A stretch of DNA of 64,000 nt from Sipunculus nudus (GCA_026874595.1 CM049312.1:64076929-64140928); one strand, 5' to 3'; counted from the stretch's first letter, positions 1 through 10,725 are shown. Notes: generated by a model from the letters alone, not told the origin. Made by a program: numbers and translations.

Positions 1-3000
1 ATATGTTCATACGTTATTGTTTTACGTATGCATGTTTTCTTTTGTTTAAAAAAACAAGAAGACAATTTTTTTTTAAATAGGGGAAGCTAAATGCTACTGC
101 GCTCACCTGTGGCACCTGTCTCTCTGAACGCAACATTCCGGTTAACAGTCGTCTCATTTCGACCCGCCGTGTGACCCATGATAACATTTCAAATTGTATT
201 TCACATATGTGTTAGTAATATGCCCAGTTCCACCCTATAATCGCCTCGGCATGGCGTGACCAAGAACAATATATATAATGTTATGATATGTTATCGTATT
301 TAACTGTGAATAGTACGAACATTTCATAAGCATCAAAATACTGATGGCTCCGCACATAGTGTTGGTTGCGGGACACACACATTTTTCAACTATATTTTAT
401 TTATTTGATTATAAGTAAGGAATTTGTAGCATACAAATTACTGTACATTTACATATTTCTGCTTGCAATTACCCCATTGCAGGGCAGACAAATAATATTT
501 CAAATCTATTACATAAATTCAGTTGTAAGTTAAGGTTAAGTAACTACAAATGTCTATACATTTTACATCAAGTAAGCCTATGTTATTGGTAAAAGTAAAT
601 TGCATAAGTGTGAGTTTACCTGACTTGAGTATTATCGCAGCGCCAACTTATATAGTAATAACCATACGCTGCGAGTCAAGATATCCTAAACCTAACAAAT
701 ATCGTTTCCTAATGGTCATTCTTCCCCTTATACTCAAGAACTGTAAAAGCAAAACCATCTGTTAACTCTGGACAATAGTGGGCAAAGATGTCTCTCTTCT
801 CCTCTTACAGTAGGTGATAAAATGAAAATAGCATCTTTGTTTCTTCAAATCACCTACAAAGACACGTGGAGATATGTTCTTTTTATAATGAAAAAGATAA
901 TACGACAGGTAACTTGTAGTTTTGTTTGACCAGCTATCTTGCCTTTCTAATCCATGAAAAGAAAGCGTATGCACATCTGCAAAAATAAACATATATCATT
1001 AACATATAAATCAACCAAATGTCCCGTGAAATCGGGGTTTTGTCGCACAAAAGGGAAATTATATGTAGTAAATAACTATCTAGTCTCACCAATAATATGT
1101 TTTGCTCGTAAATCGCCAGTTTTATTATTTTATGTTTTACAGATACATCTCAGATAAAACATAACCACCTGCCCCTCCTACTTTCCGTCTGATCGTCTAT
1201 CACGTCACTCCTGTACGTCAAACCTGCAGGAGAGCTTGATAAAACGGAAGGGGTCCACCCAAGCTTCTCCTCCATGTAGATTTATACGATTATTTTCATC
1301 ATGAATAATAAATAAAGGAACTATTTTCTTTTTCTCACTAGCACCTGGTGTGGTAAGTGATAAAACTTCATATAACATCACTCATTCTACTTTATGAGTT
1401 TGTATTGGTAACATTAACTATTTATAGATTTCTGTTCACTTGGTTCTCACAGCATTTCAGCTTGACGCCGGATGCGACCAGTTACTGGGCAACCTAGCGT
1501 ATGCCGAAAAACAAATATAACGTGTGCCCTGCGGAAAAAAAAAACAACGGATAATCAAGAGTTACTGCTGTCTTACATTTTCCTTACAATAATATATAAT
1601 TAATTCCCTTACTTTTGTCTCAAATGTCTTTAAACACAAGGATGTATACACCCATTTTATTTCTATGAAATAATAGAATGAATAAACACTGTATACCCAT
1701 CACGACAAAAAAATGTAAATATTTAGAACCTAACAAGATGATGGAATATTAAAAAAAAGGACTGTATGCAGACTGTCTCGAGCGGAGACAATTTCCAAAT
1801 CCCATTCCATTCTGGCGTAAGTAAAAACTGCAAATACACACGTTACATATCCTGCTTTCTGATCGTTAATTTAGGGACAATCATTATACAAACGGGGGTT
1901 TCACCCTCAACTACGGAAATAAAAAAAAATATCCACCGTTAATTTAGACAGCTTGCTAACATGCTACTATTAAAAGCGTGCTCTTTCTTGGTTTGCGAAG
2001 ACTCTTTACACCAACATTAATTTAATTGGTTTTCCACATCACCAGTTTTTGGTTTAAAAATAAGATATAATTGTTGTTTTTAAGCAAAGCATATGTTTCA
2101 AAACACGTGACACGTTTTTACTATGATTTTCTGCGTACAGGTAGGAACATGTATATATTTCCCCGTTTTCATAACAGGTTGGTTACGTTTTTCCTAACTG
2201 ATCATTCTGATTCAACGTAAATCATATGCGTTTATAACTAGAGTGTAACTATCTTTTCTATTCTCCAACAAATCAAATTTGCAGGTATACATGATTATAT
2301 AACGCTGTTATATAATAATACGTATATTAAATTCAATAATTTAACACATATGATATTAATCCTTTAATACTGTGGGGACGTGAAGAAATAATGAAAGGTC
2401 ATTGAAAAGGTACAGGACAAGGTTTTATTAGAGAGGTAGGCGTATACTAATTCCCCTTGGTAAATCTCTACTGATCGTAATTGGATCACGGCGACACTCA
2501 GACCGTGTACGGGACGACAAACTTGACAAATTTATTTATCGGGAACACTCCGGGACGCGGAAAAGAGGATTAAAGCCCGGGAAAACTAGATTAGAAGGAT
2601 ACAATTGGGGGACACTTATACCGAAAGATCTTACTTGTATTTCAATCAAGTACCTAGACTGAAATCGCCAGATCTGATGAGGCTATTTTTCAGGCGGCTA
2701 GTACGTGCCAGACAAATTAAAAGTGGACCAATCCATTTACAAACAACATTAAAGCTGTGACGGCAAGACGGACGCAGCCATGCATGTAATCCAAAAATGT
2801 CACGATTGATCGTTTGTCTGAGAACGAATAGCCGCGATTGGCTTCAGACTGTCGCAAACTGGCCGTATCACTAGATATACTGGGCATGACTTTATTATCA
2901 ATGGGGGACCAAGTGAAGGTTACGAGAGATGCTCTTGTCCAGGCATGGTCAAGCATCGGTAAACACAGATTATTTGTGCAACTCAAGATTCCCTAGACCA

Positions 3001-3082
3001 GCTTTGTAACAATACCACTCTTTTTTTCAGAATTTCTCTCGCCAACCGATTCCATTGTTATGCTGCATGGTTTAACCAAGTA
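1..3082. other. AT-rich DNA with no supported gene
   Basis: I see no recognisable gene, RNA gene or named repeat here. Open frames are short (under 90 codons), lack convincing splice context and resemble no family I know. Scattered A and T runs are the only low-complexity content. The segment around 2,400-2,980 is somewhat less AT-rich, but its longest frame (minus strand, 2,717-2,986) has no domain signature. Confidence 0.5.
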
Positions 3083-3380
3083 CCATGTGCATATGCAGAA
3101 TTTCAATTCGGTTTGAACTAGGGCAGTAGCATACAAGTATCAACGCGTCAACTAGGCTTGGTGTAACGCACCTGCTGGTCCTAGATCTGTGATCATCCCC
3201 TTAACTGGGTTATACCAACGAGGAACACCAACAGGCGCACTCGTTTGTGAGTGAAACACAAACGAGGGCACAGTCTTCCCATTTAGGCTCGCTCACTATC
3301 ATTGTAGACCGACCATAGAAAATCTCGTCTCGCTACTCGGCTGAGATTCGAACTCACAATTTCCCGGTTTTGAGTGCCTG
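3083..3380 (-). repeat. tRNA-derived SINE-like repeat, family A, copy 1
   Basis: Read on the minus strand, this copy starts near 3,380 with a tRNA-like head. It contains a good RNA polymerase III B-box match, GAGTTCGAATCTC, at about 3,346-3,358. The body ends in a tail with CTACTGCCCT, then AAACCGAA, then a CATATGCACATG-like end. The same order of blocks recurs at 8,090-8,278 (plus strand, internally deleted) and 29,523-29,862 (minus strand), which shows a dispersed family. The tRNA parent is not clear because the A-box half is degraded. Such elements are non-coding and copied by LINE machinery in trans. Family membership is visible in the sequence; the SINE label follows from the B-box and the fixed 3' tail. 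Confidence 0.6.
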
Positions 3381-3439
3381 TAACAATTACACACATTTGG
3401 CTTTTAAATTATGATCTTAAGGGGCAAAATCAGGAACAA

Positions 3440-3800
3440 TGTTTTGCCTATTCTTTCACCCTATCAGTTCAGTTTTACTTTATACGAAAGTTTTCCAGCA
3501 GAACCATGCCAGCACAAACTCACAGTACCGCTCATACGGCTTTTAAACACCTTATCATGGCTCTGCTTGTTGATAAACACAGTCCACCTGTGTCTGTTTA
3601 CCATAACAAGGCCGTGTGACCGGAGGTCCGATTGTGAGCCGTGATTGTGATTGTCTGCCTGTGGGACCATGTACATGTATAACATTTTTTGGTCCAAGAT
3701 AGTCAGGGCATCTCTTGATTGACACGTGTTGTGGCCTTGGCGAAGCACGCGCTGTTTATGTTGACACCTGAGATCGCACAGGTGTTCACTGTTATTAACA
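3440..3800 (-). repeat. Isolated inverted fragment of the 6-kb array unit
   Basis: The reverse complement of this stretch matches a segment of the large tandem unit at about 36,110-36,450 and its counterparts near 42,430-42,740 and 48,570-48,890. Shared blocks, read on the plus strand here, include CACAGGTGGACTG-like, GTGGCCTTGGCGA and GGGCATCTC words in the same order with comparable spacing. Indels between copies are not multiples of three, and the array copies have stops in the frame open here, so the overlapping open frames (for example 3,464-3,919 minus) are probably not genes. It is best taken as a dispersed repeat about 350 bp long that is also part of the array unit. Confidence 0.6.
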
Positions 3801-5838
3801 CTCAAGGACAATATTTTGGCAGATACAAAATTATATCGAAGGGGAGAAGCTATTTTTCGTGTTAATTCAACATGTTTTATAGGTGATTGGGCCACTTTAA
3901 TGTTTTCTGGATTTGTCACAGTTCAGTAACGGTTTATACTGGTGGTCTCATATTAACCAGCTGATTCAGCAGAGCAATTTTTGAACATTTCCACCCAAAG
4001 TATAACTTAATATACTTTTATCATTGTTACTGTGTTGGCTGTCGGGATTGTTATGACGGACAGAAAATGTGCTATGAACATAGGAGAGACTTTCATTATC
4101 CAGTTATCATTTGCATATGCAGTGACTGCCGTTATACCATATGCTATTGATTAAGCGTACCCAGGACTTTTTTTTACGATGACCTGTTATTACCTTTCAC
4201 CCCGTCCCCGTCTCCAGCTACTACAAACAGGCAAACAAACAAACCTAATGAGAGAAACACATGCATCTTCATACTAGCAAGTCTATGACAAAACCAAGTA
4301 TTCACAGACCTTGAATTGGCGATCCTCTATTTCATGAATTATGATCAAGACTTTATGATAGGTCTATTATCCTAACTTTCAATCAAACCTAACCAAAACA
4401 ATGTAAGCAATACACCGTTCGCACAGCGTTTGAAGAAAACACGTGCACCATATATGGAACAGTCTGATTTTATTAGTGACATTCTCGATGACTTCCCGTT
4501 AATGCATAAAGCAGGTGTACTTGAGCCATTTTATTGGTTCAATTGCTTTATTCATTATTCATGAAAAAGATGCGCGATAATAGTCGCGGAATCAAGATCT
4601 TGTTCATTTCACAGACCTGATAATATGAAGATGACGGCATGCAAAAAAATTAAAATTAGGTAGCCATTACACGTTACAAAATAACAACGAGACAATTAAG
4701 ACAGAGAGACAGATAGAGTGACAGAGTGATAGACATGCAAACAATATCTTTAACATGAAACAAAGTATACTTGTCTAGATGGTTTAATCTGTTGTAAGTC
4801 AACCAGAAAAAAGAAAGTTATTCTGCCCATTTGCAGATGGACACAAAAAGAGTTCGGACCTCTGTAAACATTTGGTATATTTTCTTTAAAGCTTGCACGC
4901 TGTGATGGACGGCAGAAGAATGGTCTCTTTATTCAGGCCCCATTAAACCCAAAGGCCCGCAGAGAGAAGGAAGTTTAGACTCATTTATCATATTTTGACA
5001 AGTCAGTATGGCCGGGGCTAGCCCGGGATGATGCGGGCTCAGTGAGCAATAAGGGAACGCCAAATCACATATCAAAAAGACAATTTCAGATGAAATAACG
5101 CTACCAGTCATGTCGACTTTGTTCCGAGTATTTAGAAAACCATAAATAAACGCGGATGTCTAGATTAGAAACGGTGTCTTTTTATTATCGATTTATGTAC
5201 TTTATTTCTTTGCATATAACAGGCAGCTTCCCATTCAAAGGAATCCAACCGCCTTTTAATAACATGTATAAAAACGAATTGAAAACCGGTCTCTTAGAGG
5301 AAAATATTCCATTTAACCAATTATACAAGGAAGGGCAAAAATTTGCTTTTAATTTTTAGAAATAATTTTATTTTTAAAGTAAATAAGTTATTTCTTTTTA
5401 TTCTTGGGAGGTACAACAGAGTACTGTGTCAACTATACTAATATAAATGCGACGTTTTATAAATCAATTATACTATTTGTTTAGACGCCTGTTTTCCATA
5501 GAAGAGGTTTAATGATATTATATTTGGAAGCCTTACTAAGTTGCTGTCACAATACAAAAGTCCATTTATTTTTTAACAATCGAAAATGAATGATCATTTC
5601 GGAATGATGTTTCCCTGAGAAGTGCTTTCTATATTAGATATTTGTGAAAACCCTAGACAATTTAGCGTCATAGAATTGTATGCCATATGTATTTACTGAC
5701 ATATACATAATTCATTTATATCCACACAGGCCCTTGAAATCCAATAAGTATTGATAACACCACTAAAACAGTAAAAAGAAGAATAGGTAAGAACAAACTA
5801 AGAAGTACAAAGTATATTGGGACGGCAAGAAGTTCAGT
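3801..5838. other. AT-rich DNA with no supported gene
   Basis: Nothing recognisable is seen on either strand beyond short open frames and homopolymer runs. There is a short purine-rich stretch near 4,698-4,735 with GACAGA-like repeats, too short and irregular to name. Confidence 0.45.
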
Positions 5839-5884
5839 TCTGGTACCAATGAGGCATATATTCTGGTACCCATGAGGCATATAA
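5839..5884 (+). repeat. Short 23-bp tandem duplication
   Basis: The words TCTGGTACCAATGAGGCATA and TCTGGTACCCATGAGGCATA follow each other directly at a 23-bp period with one mismatch. It is probably a simple replication-slippage duplication. Confidence 0.7.
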
Positions 5885-5929
5885 CTTTACTCGTATGCTT
5901 TAATTTTAAAAACGATTCCAGTTATGTAG

Positions 5930-6062
5930 GCCTCGAGTCCTCACTAAGACTCGAATCCGGACTCGAGTGCACTTTTAGGGAATCGGAGTTGGACTTGAAT
6001 AAAGCTTCTGAACTCGGACTTGTACTCGGACTCGGAGGTAAGGACTCGAGAAATCAGGAGAA
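5930..6062 (+). repeat. Degenerate ACTCGG/ACTTGG hexamer repeat, block 1
   Basis: Repeated ACTCGG, ACTCGA and ACTTGA words occur with mostly 6-bp phase, mixed with diverged units. Translation gives Leu-Gly and Glu-Leu-rich runs in the open frame at 5,872-6,090, which therefore comes from the repeat and is not evidence of a gene. A second block of the same repeat in the same orientation lies about 210 bp downstream. Confidence 0.65.
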
Positions 6063-6269
6063 GTCCATTTTGCGTCCAGTAGAACCATAACGACATGTCT
6101 TATACATAATGAAGAGATTGTTGCAGAATAATAACACTTTATATTCCACGCTCTGCATCGTAAACTAAATGTATTTAACTGTTTTATTAAACCATGTTTA
6201 AACTAACTTACAAATAAATAATAAAATAAAAATTTCATTTAAATTGATTTTTTGGGATATTTGTATCCA

Positions 6270-6395
6270 CTAAGACTTGGACTTGGACTCGGGTTCCTAA
6301 TGACCTCCACTCGAAGAAGATGGACTTGGACTCCAACCTCAAGGATTCGGACTTGGACTCGAGTGGCCTGGACTCTGGCTCGGATGGTGTGTATT
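6270..6395 (+). repeat. Degenerate ACTCGG/ACTTGG hexamer repeat, block 2
   Basis: This is a second run of GGACTTGGACTCGG-type words, interrupted by unrelated bases. The same motif, strand and degree of decay as block 1 suggest one ancestral array split by an insertion of AT-rich DNA between 6,062 and 6,270. Open frames on both strands here are produced by the repeat. Confidence 0.65.
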
Positions 6396-6428
6396 CGACT
6401 ACACAAATGTTTGACGCTGTTTAATTCC

Positions 6429-6974
6429 GCGGTAGTTGTTATAAATGACTTACTCTCAAAGTTCCATCGGTAAGCCTCTTTGAATAAGCTAATACTGTAC
6501 CATAAAAGCCATTGCAATGATACCTAGAACAATTTTTAACTTTATTCTGAGAGATCACCTGTACTAAGTGGATGGTAAAGTCAAACTCACGAATGCTCCA
6601 GTAAATTAGGCGTTACTGATCTTGAAATCAAAGATTTTGAACGTCTTCAAAACATATTCAAAGCAGGGTGTACAAGTATAGCGGTAGTTGTTTAAAGATA
6701 TGTTACAAATATAAAAAATAAAATGCTTATTTTTTAAATATGACTTACTCTCAAAGTTCCACCGATAACCCTCTTTTGAATAAGCTAATACTGTACCATA
6801 AAAGCCATTCCAATGATACCTAGATCAATTTTTAACCTTTTTTGAGAGATCACCTGTATTAAGTGGACAGTAAAGCCAAACTCCAAGAGCGCGCCAGTTA
6901 ATTAGGCGTTACTGTTTTGATATCAAGGATTTTGAACGTCTTCCAGGTATATTCAAGGCAGAGTGTACAAGTAT
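6429..6974 (+). repeat. Two-copy direct tandem duplication (252 and 294 bp)
   Basis: Unit 1 (6,429-6,680) and unit 2 (6,681-6,974) both start with GCGGTAGTTGTT and end with GTGTACAAGTAT. Between them they share GACTTACTCTCAAAGTTCC (6,447 and 6,742), AAGCTAATACTGTACCATAA and GAGATCACCTGTA blocks. Unit 2 carries about 43 extra AT-rich bases near 6,693-6,741. The units differ at many sites, so the duplication is not recent. No coding frame is shared by the two units. Confidence 0.85.
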
Positions 6975-7107
6975 GGTTCAACGATTTGGGGCTTCATGGA
7001 GAGTAAGGGGTGCAAGCGCTTAATATCGATCATACGCAAGTTTAAAGAATATTTTTGTCAGATAATTAAAGTTAAACATGAATTTTACATGAATTGTACA
7101 AGCAGTT

Positions 7108-7285
7108 ATTATAGCTTATAAAAAACTCTCCATGAACCCGGTGGTTGTGTCTATAGAGGTTGAGGAAACCGGAGAACCTTAAAAATTAAACACCTTTCTC
7201 GGACGGGCCCAATAACCCACTCTAAAAGCCACGCCGGGGATTGAACCCAGGACGCCTGCGGAGAGAGCCGAGCGTTTTACATCTT
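7108..7285 (-). repeat. tRNA-derived SINE-like repeat, family B
   Basis: On the minus strand, a perfect B-box word GGTTCAATCCC lies at about 7,230-7,241 within a tRNA-like context (GCTCGGCTCTC upstream, GGCGTGGC downstream). Farther 3' is a pyrimidine-rich body with a TCCGGTTTCCTCAACCTC-like word. The head resembles a decayed tRNA, without a cloverleaf good enough for a functional gene. It differs from family A in body and tail. Only one copy is seen in this window. Confidence 0.5.
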
Positions 7286-7445
7286 GACTGTCCTGACAAC
7301 CTTTTCTTTGTAATTGATAACTTTCAGAAACGCTGACACTGATTAACTTCGATCAAAAGTCTTAACTTTCCTTATCATGCAGGGGGATTCTAGACTTTGG
7401 AAAAAAATGTGGTCCAAGCCAGATGGACTACTAATAACATTATTT

Positions 7446-7459
7446 GGGGGGGGGGGGGG
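7446..7459 (+). repeat. Poly(G) run of 14 bases
   Basis: An uninterrupted G14 tract lies in otherwise AT-rich DNA, just upstream of the short dispersed element at 7,573. Confidence 0.9.
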
Positions 7460-7572
7460 CAAAATCCGGCCACTGAATTTCGTAAATAAGCGTACATTTT
7501 TCTATTTCTACTGTTAGGTCGACAAAAATGTATGGAGGGGGCTGCTCCACTAAATCCGTTATATTTTAAATA

Positions 7573-7765
7573 TATTATTTGCGGCAAAAAAAAAGAAAAT
7601 GATCGCGTTATCTAGTTAACTATATATGAGCTACCTTTCGTGAATAAAGACACAATATGGGGTTCAAATGTCCGGTAGTCAATATTTGCTAGTTTGAGTC
7701 TTGCACATACACATCACCTGATACAATAAATCTTGGCAAAAAAAAACTAAATCCACATTTTGAGG
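7573..7765 (+). repeat. Short dispersed element, copy 1 (about 190 bp)
   Basis: Shared words with 9,070-9,260 in the same order include ATGATCGCGT, GAGCTACCTTTCGT, TTCAAATGTCCGGT, GAGCCTTGCAC/GAGTCTTGCAC, CACCTGATAC/TACCTGATAC and AAAAAACTAAATC. There is no open frame, no obvious terminal inverted repeat and no B-box that I can see, so it is either a non-autonomous DNA element or a SINE-like fragment. The second copy supports a mobile origin because it appears as an insertion in another repeat. Confidence 0.65.
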
Positions 7766-8089
7766 TAGGAATGTGTTTTATTTTAGAGAAGCATCTGGAA
7801 ATTAACCAGACTCCCTGTGTTTGCAGATATTTTGTTAAGAAGCCAGCTGGTATCAGTCTGATCAGGGACACTACAAATTAAAACTAATGTTTTATACATA
7901 TCATGTTTTATACATATCATATCATGTTTCCACTGTCCAGGACACCTCAATTTGATTCATATCATATTTTTCTCAGCGTTGTTCCTTCCTCATTGTCCCA
8001 AAATTGTCAAATAAACAATTGTTGATTAAGTACCTGAATACTCCTCCAGTTAAAAGTCAATTAATTAATTTTCCAAACTTCTGTTTCCT
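7766..8089. other. No supported feature
   Basis: Only a small 17-bp duplication of a TTTTATACATATCATG-like word near 7,890-7,925 is visible. Nothing coding is supported. Confidence 0.45.
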
Positions 8090-8278
8090 AGGGTAGAGCC
8101 GGGCCGTTGTGAGTTCAAATAGGAGCGGTGAGCGGTGTTTCGACCCAGCCGTTGTGTTGATTACACACCTAGCACCTGTAGGTGCGGTAGACACCAGGAA
8201 ATAGTATAAATGAGAGGAAACGAATGCTACCGCCCTGTCACGTCCCAAACCGAAATGAAAGGCTGCAGATGTACATGA
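8090..8278 (+). repeat. SINE-like repeat, family A, copy 2 (internally deleted)
   Basis: This plus-strand copy runs from GGGTAGAGC and a degraded B-box (GAGTTCAAAT) to the shared tail CTACCGCCCT, CCCAAACCGAAATG and CAGATGTACATGA. It is about 110-150 bp shorter than copies 1 and 3. The missing part is the middle of the body, while the CACCTGTAGGTGCGGTAGACACC block is kept. Confidence 0.6.
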
Positions 8279-8374
8279 TAAGGCTAAGCATAGGAAAAGT
8301 CAGCATTAGAAAAGGGAGGCGGTTAGCTTAAATACAAAAGAATTGTTACATTATTTCACTCTCATGTTTTACAG

Positions 8375-8570
8375 GCACCTGAATATTGAAACCAAAATGG
8401 GTGAGGATTTGGGGTGGCGATGCCCGAGAAGATCGATACTAAAAGAACCAGACGCACGTTGGAGAAAGCACGCTATGAAACTCGATCCCGGAAACAATTT
8501 TATGGCAGTTCTAAGGCAACATTTTGCCATAGCTCTGGATATTCTGGGAACATTTCCATATTTCTTGTAA
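8375..8570 (+). CDS. Weak candidate 3' terminal exon, unknown product
   Basis: A pyrimidine-rich run ending in TTTTACAG (to 8,374) could serve as a splice acceptor. It is followed by an open frame of 64 codons from 8,376 to a TAA at 8,568-8,570. The stretch is less AT-rich than its surroundings, and the peptide contains a mixed hydrophilic part (GEDLGWRCPRRS) and a hydrophobic end (AIALDILGTFPYFL). I recognise no domain. No upstream exon can be identified and no AATAAA follows closely. A 119-codon frame on the other strand overlaps it, so chance is a serious alternative. Confidence 0.2.
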
Positions 8571-8675
8571 ACTTTAAATAATGATTTTTTTAAGTTAAGT
8601 AGCATAACAAGGAGCACATGTTTTATTTTACTTGAATAGATGCTAATATATATTTGAGCCGCTGTAGGTCTTCTA

Positions 8676-9300
8676 GCGTAGTGTCTCCCAAGTTGTCCAC
8701 CCTCGCCAACCTTCTTGAGTATGAACACCCTTCCGCCAGAGGTCGTTTCTACTCAACGAATCTCTTACAGTTAGGCAGTGGGACGGCCGGGAATACTTGT
8801 ATCAACTGTCGAACATTAAAATCAACATCTGTTACACTTCAAGGAAACATCTTCTCTTTACATTTCGCGTGCGCTTGCTTACAGAATATCACTAATTCCA
8901 TGAAGTCCTTACCACAAAAAGTAATTTGCCTTTGAAAGTACATTCTTCACTTCTGCCTATGAAAGTGCCCTCTTCACTACTTTCGTACTAACGCCGTTGG
9001 TGTAATCAGACCCCCGAGTGCATTATGGAGTTTGAATATCAAGACCCACAAAACCTAACCAGTAGAGTCAGGACTGTTGTGATTTATTTGATGCAAAATT
9101 GAAAAATGATCGCGTCATCTAATTAGCTATATTTGAGCTACCTTTCGTTAAAAAAGACACCATATGGGGGTTCAAATGTCCGGTTGTAAATATTGCCAAT
9201 TTGAGCCTTGCACTTATACATTACCTGATACATAAAATGTGGGCAAAAAACTAAATCAACAGAGTCGTACTGATGTGAGTTCGATTCTGCGCAGTGTGGA
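8676..9300 (+). repeat. Isolated copy of another array-unit segment, interrupted
   Basis: This stretch matches the array unit at about 37,370-37,795 (and the same part of copies 2 and 3) in direct orientation. Shared words include GAACACCC/GGACACCC, ACGGCCGGG, CTTCTCTTTACATTTC, CGTGCGC and GATTCTGCGCAGTGTG. Compared with the array, the copy is split: its left part ends at 9,069 and its right part resumes at 9,261, with a short element between. The frames open here are not conserved between copies, so it is treated as a non-coding dispersed repeat. Confidence 0.6.
9070..9260 (+). mobile_element. Short dispersed element, copy 2, nested insertion with candidate target-site duplication
   Basis: This is the second copy of the element at 7,573-7,765. 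It interrupts the array-related repeat and is flanked by AGAGTC on both sides (9,064-9,069 and 9,261-9,266), as expected for a 6-bp target-site duplication. The uninterrupted array copies have a single CAAAGTCATACG-like sequence at the corresponding place. The class of element is not decided by the sequence. Confidence 0.6.
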
Positions 9301-9926
9301 GAATAAATTCAAGTGTCTACGCGTGTGTGTTGTGTTGGTGAATGGCGGGCGTCTATCTTTGATCGGGCAATTTCCTTATCGTGGTATAAATATAGAGTAT
9401 CCCATCAGTGTAAACTTTTATGAGCTGCCGTGTTTTGTGATTGGTTCTGGTCTCAAGGGGGTAGTGTACATATCAACTGTCTAAAGGGTGACAGGCACGC
9501 AATATCCCAACAGCAAGAAAGTTAGACAAAGACCACATCGCAAATATAAAATGTCAAGTGTTATAAACTGTGTTAGTCCCTAAAGGTAGTTTCTTAAGAA
9601 CGTTCATCCGTACATCTTACAAATAATGACATTTGGCATTATTGAATGATATACGTGAAGTGATATTCATCGCGTACAGTCGGGTAAATTTTTACAAGTC
9701 AATAAAAGTTCGGTGTTCCATTAAATGATAGAAAATGGAACACGATACATCAGAGAGCGATTTAGTGTTTATATACCAGAAAGTAGTAATAATTCCAATA
9801 GTCATAATGTTCTGTTCCGCGCACTGAATTTAACTTTTAGGGGCGGATTTACAGATCTGCATTAATATACACAATATGGAAATTACCGTAACCTAAAGCA
9901 TTTGTGGCTAATGAAGAAAAAACTTG
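9301..9926. other. No supported feature
   Basis: Short frames only (for example 9,239-9,484, which starts inside the nested repeat). No splice-consistent or domain-bearing coding region is seen. Confidence 0.4.
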
Positions 9927-10286
9927 CTAAAACGGTCTAAATGGCCGAAACTGCAAGTATAAAATTGCATTCCGTCTCGAAACACAGTCGTTCACAAGAT
10001 CGGGTTCGGCTCTCGAATGACATGGCTGGGTCTCCGCTGCTGGGATCGGTAGAGGGAATTTAGGTTGCTTCTGTGTTTGCGGCTGTGGATGCTGTAGCTT
10101 TCCTACAAGGTCACCGATTCGGGATGTACGGTGGCTGTCTCTCGCGGCTCTCTGCTTGGCTTGGTGTGGCATCGCGTCTGTTGGCTCGGAGGACATGCTT
10201 AAGGAACGCGCAGGGCTGAGGTCTTGACCACAGCAACTGTATCTGCTCGATGAACGAAACCTTCTTCTGCTGCTAAAGCATTTCAT
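9927..10286 (-). CDS. Weak candidate coding exon, Ser/Arg-rich low-complexity protein
   Basis: A 119-codon open frame starts with ATG at 10,286 on the minus strand and ends at 9,927. It sits in a locally GC-richer patch (about 9,930-10,560), which is unusual in this window. The N-terminal third is Ser/Arg-rich (FSSRRRFRSSSRYSCC); then comes a polar, Gln/Pro-rich stretch (HPQPQTQKQPKFPLP). The profile resembles a disordered N-terminal tail more than a folded domain, and I recognise no family. Possible splice donors lie in the last third, so the true coding part could end near 9,990. No partner exon is identified, so coding status is unproven. Confidence 0.3.
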   Translation of the reverse strand: MKCFSSRRRFRSSSRYSCCGQDLSPARSLSMSSEPTDAMPHQAKQRAARDSHRTSRIGDLVGKLQHPQPQTQKQPKFPLPIPAAETQPCHSRAEPDLVNDCVSRRNAILYLQFRPFRPF

Positions 10287-10674
10287 GAACTTGATTAAGT
10301 GCGGCGCTATGTTAGCCCAAAAGAACCGTCACGGTAACTGTTGCCACCAGGGATATGTTAAATCAACGGTTAACAATTGGGTCGAACTTGCCCAAGGGAT
10401 ATACTTAAGTATAGCTTCATAACCTCTGGTCGTTCAACTTCGCCTCATTGCGTTTCGCCGGAGGGACCTCCGTAACCCCGGGTGGCTGCGCGGACAAGGC
10501 CTGCTGAGTGGCTTCAGCATCAACCTGACCCAATTCACATGCTAACTTTGAAAAGAAACCATCTCGTGACAAACGTAAATATATTTATGGGTATCAGGAT
10601 AATCGACATAGACTGACGTTTATAAATAATGTTATTCACATCATACGGACCATTTGTCAAGTTTTCTCCATGCA

Positions 10675-10676
<2 letters not shown>
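10287..10676. other. GC-richer flank of the exon candidate, no other feature
   Basis: The part near 10,430-10,530 has several CG dinucleotides and would be the upstream side of the minus-strand candidate at 9,927-10,286. I see no clear core promoter. Confidence 0.3.

Positions 10677-10725
<49 letters not shown>
10677..10725. repeat. (TA)n tract, left of the solo LTR
   Basis: About 48 bp of TA dinucleotides abut the inner end of the minus-strand LTR. With the tract at 11,536-11,595 it brackets the LTR, so the insertion target was probably one (TA)n array. Confidence 0.95.

Noticed and set aside
2500-2545. Similarity of ACAAACTTGACAAAT with ATAAACTTGACAAAT at 16,306
   Set aside because: The match is short and does not extend on either side, so it is probably chance.
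3464-3919. A 151-codon minus-strand frame, the longest in the window
   Set aside because: Most of it lies in a repeat also present in the array units, where the matching frames are broken and indels are not multiples of three.
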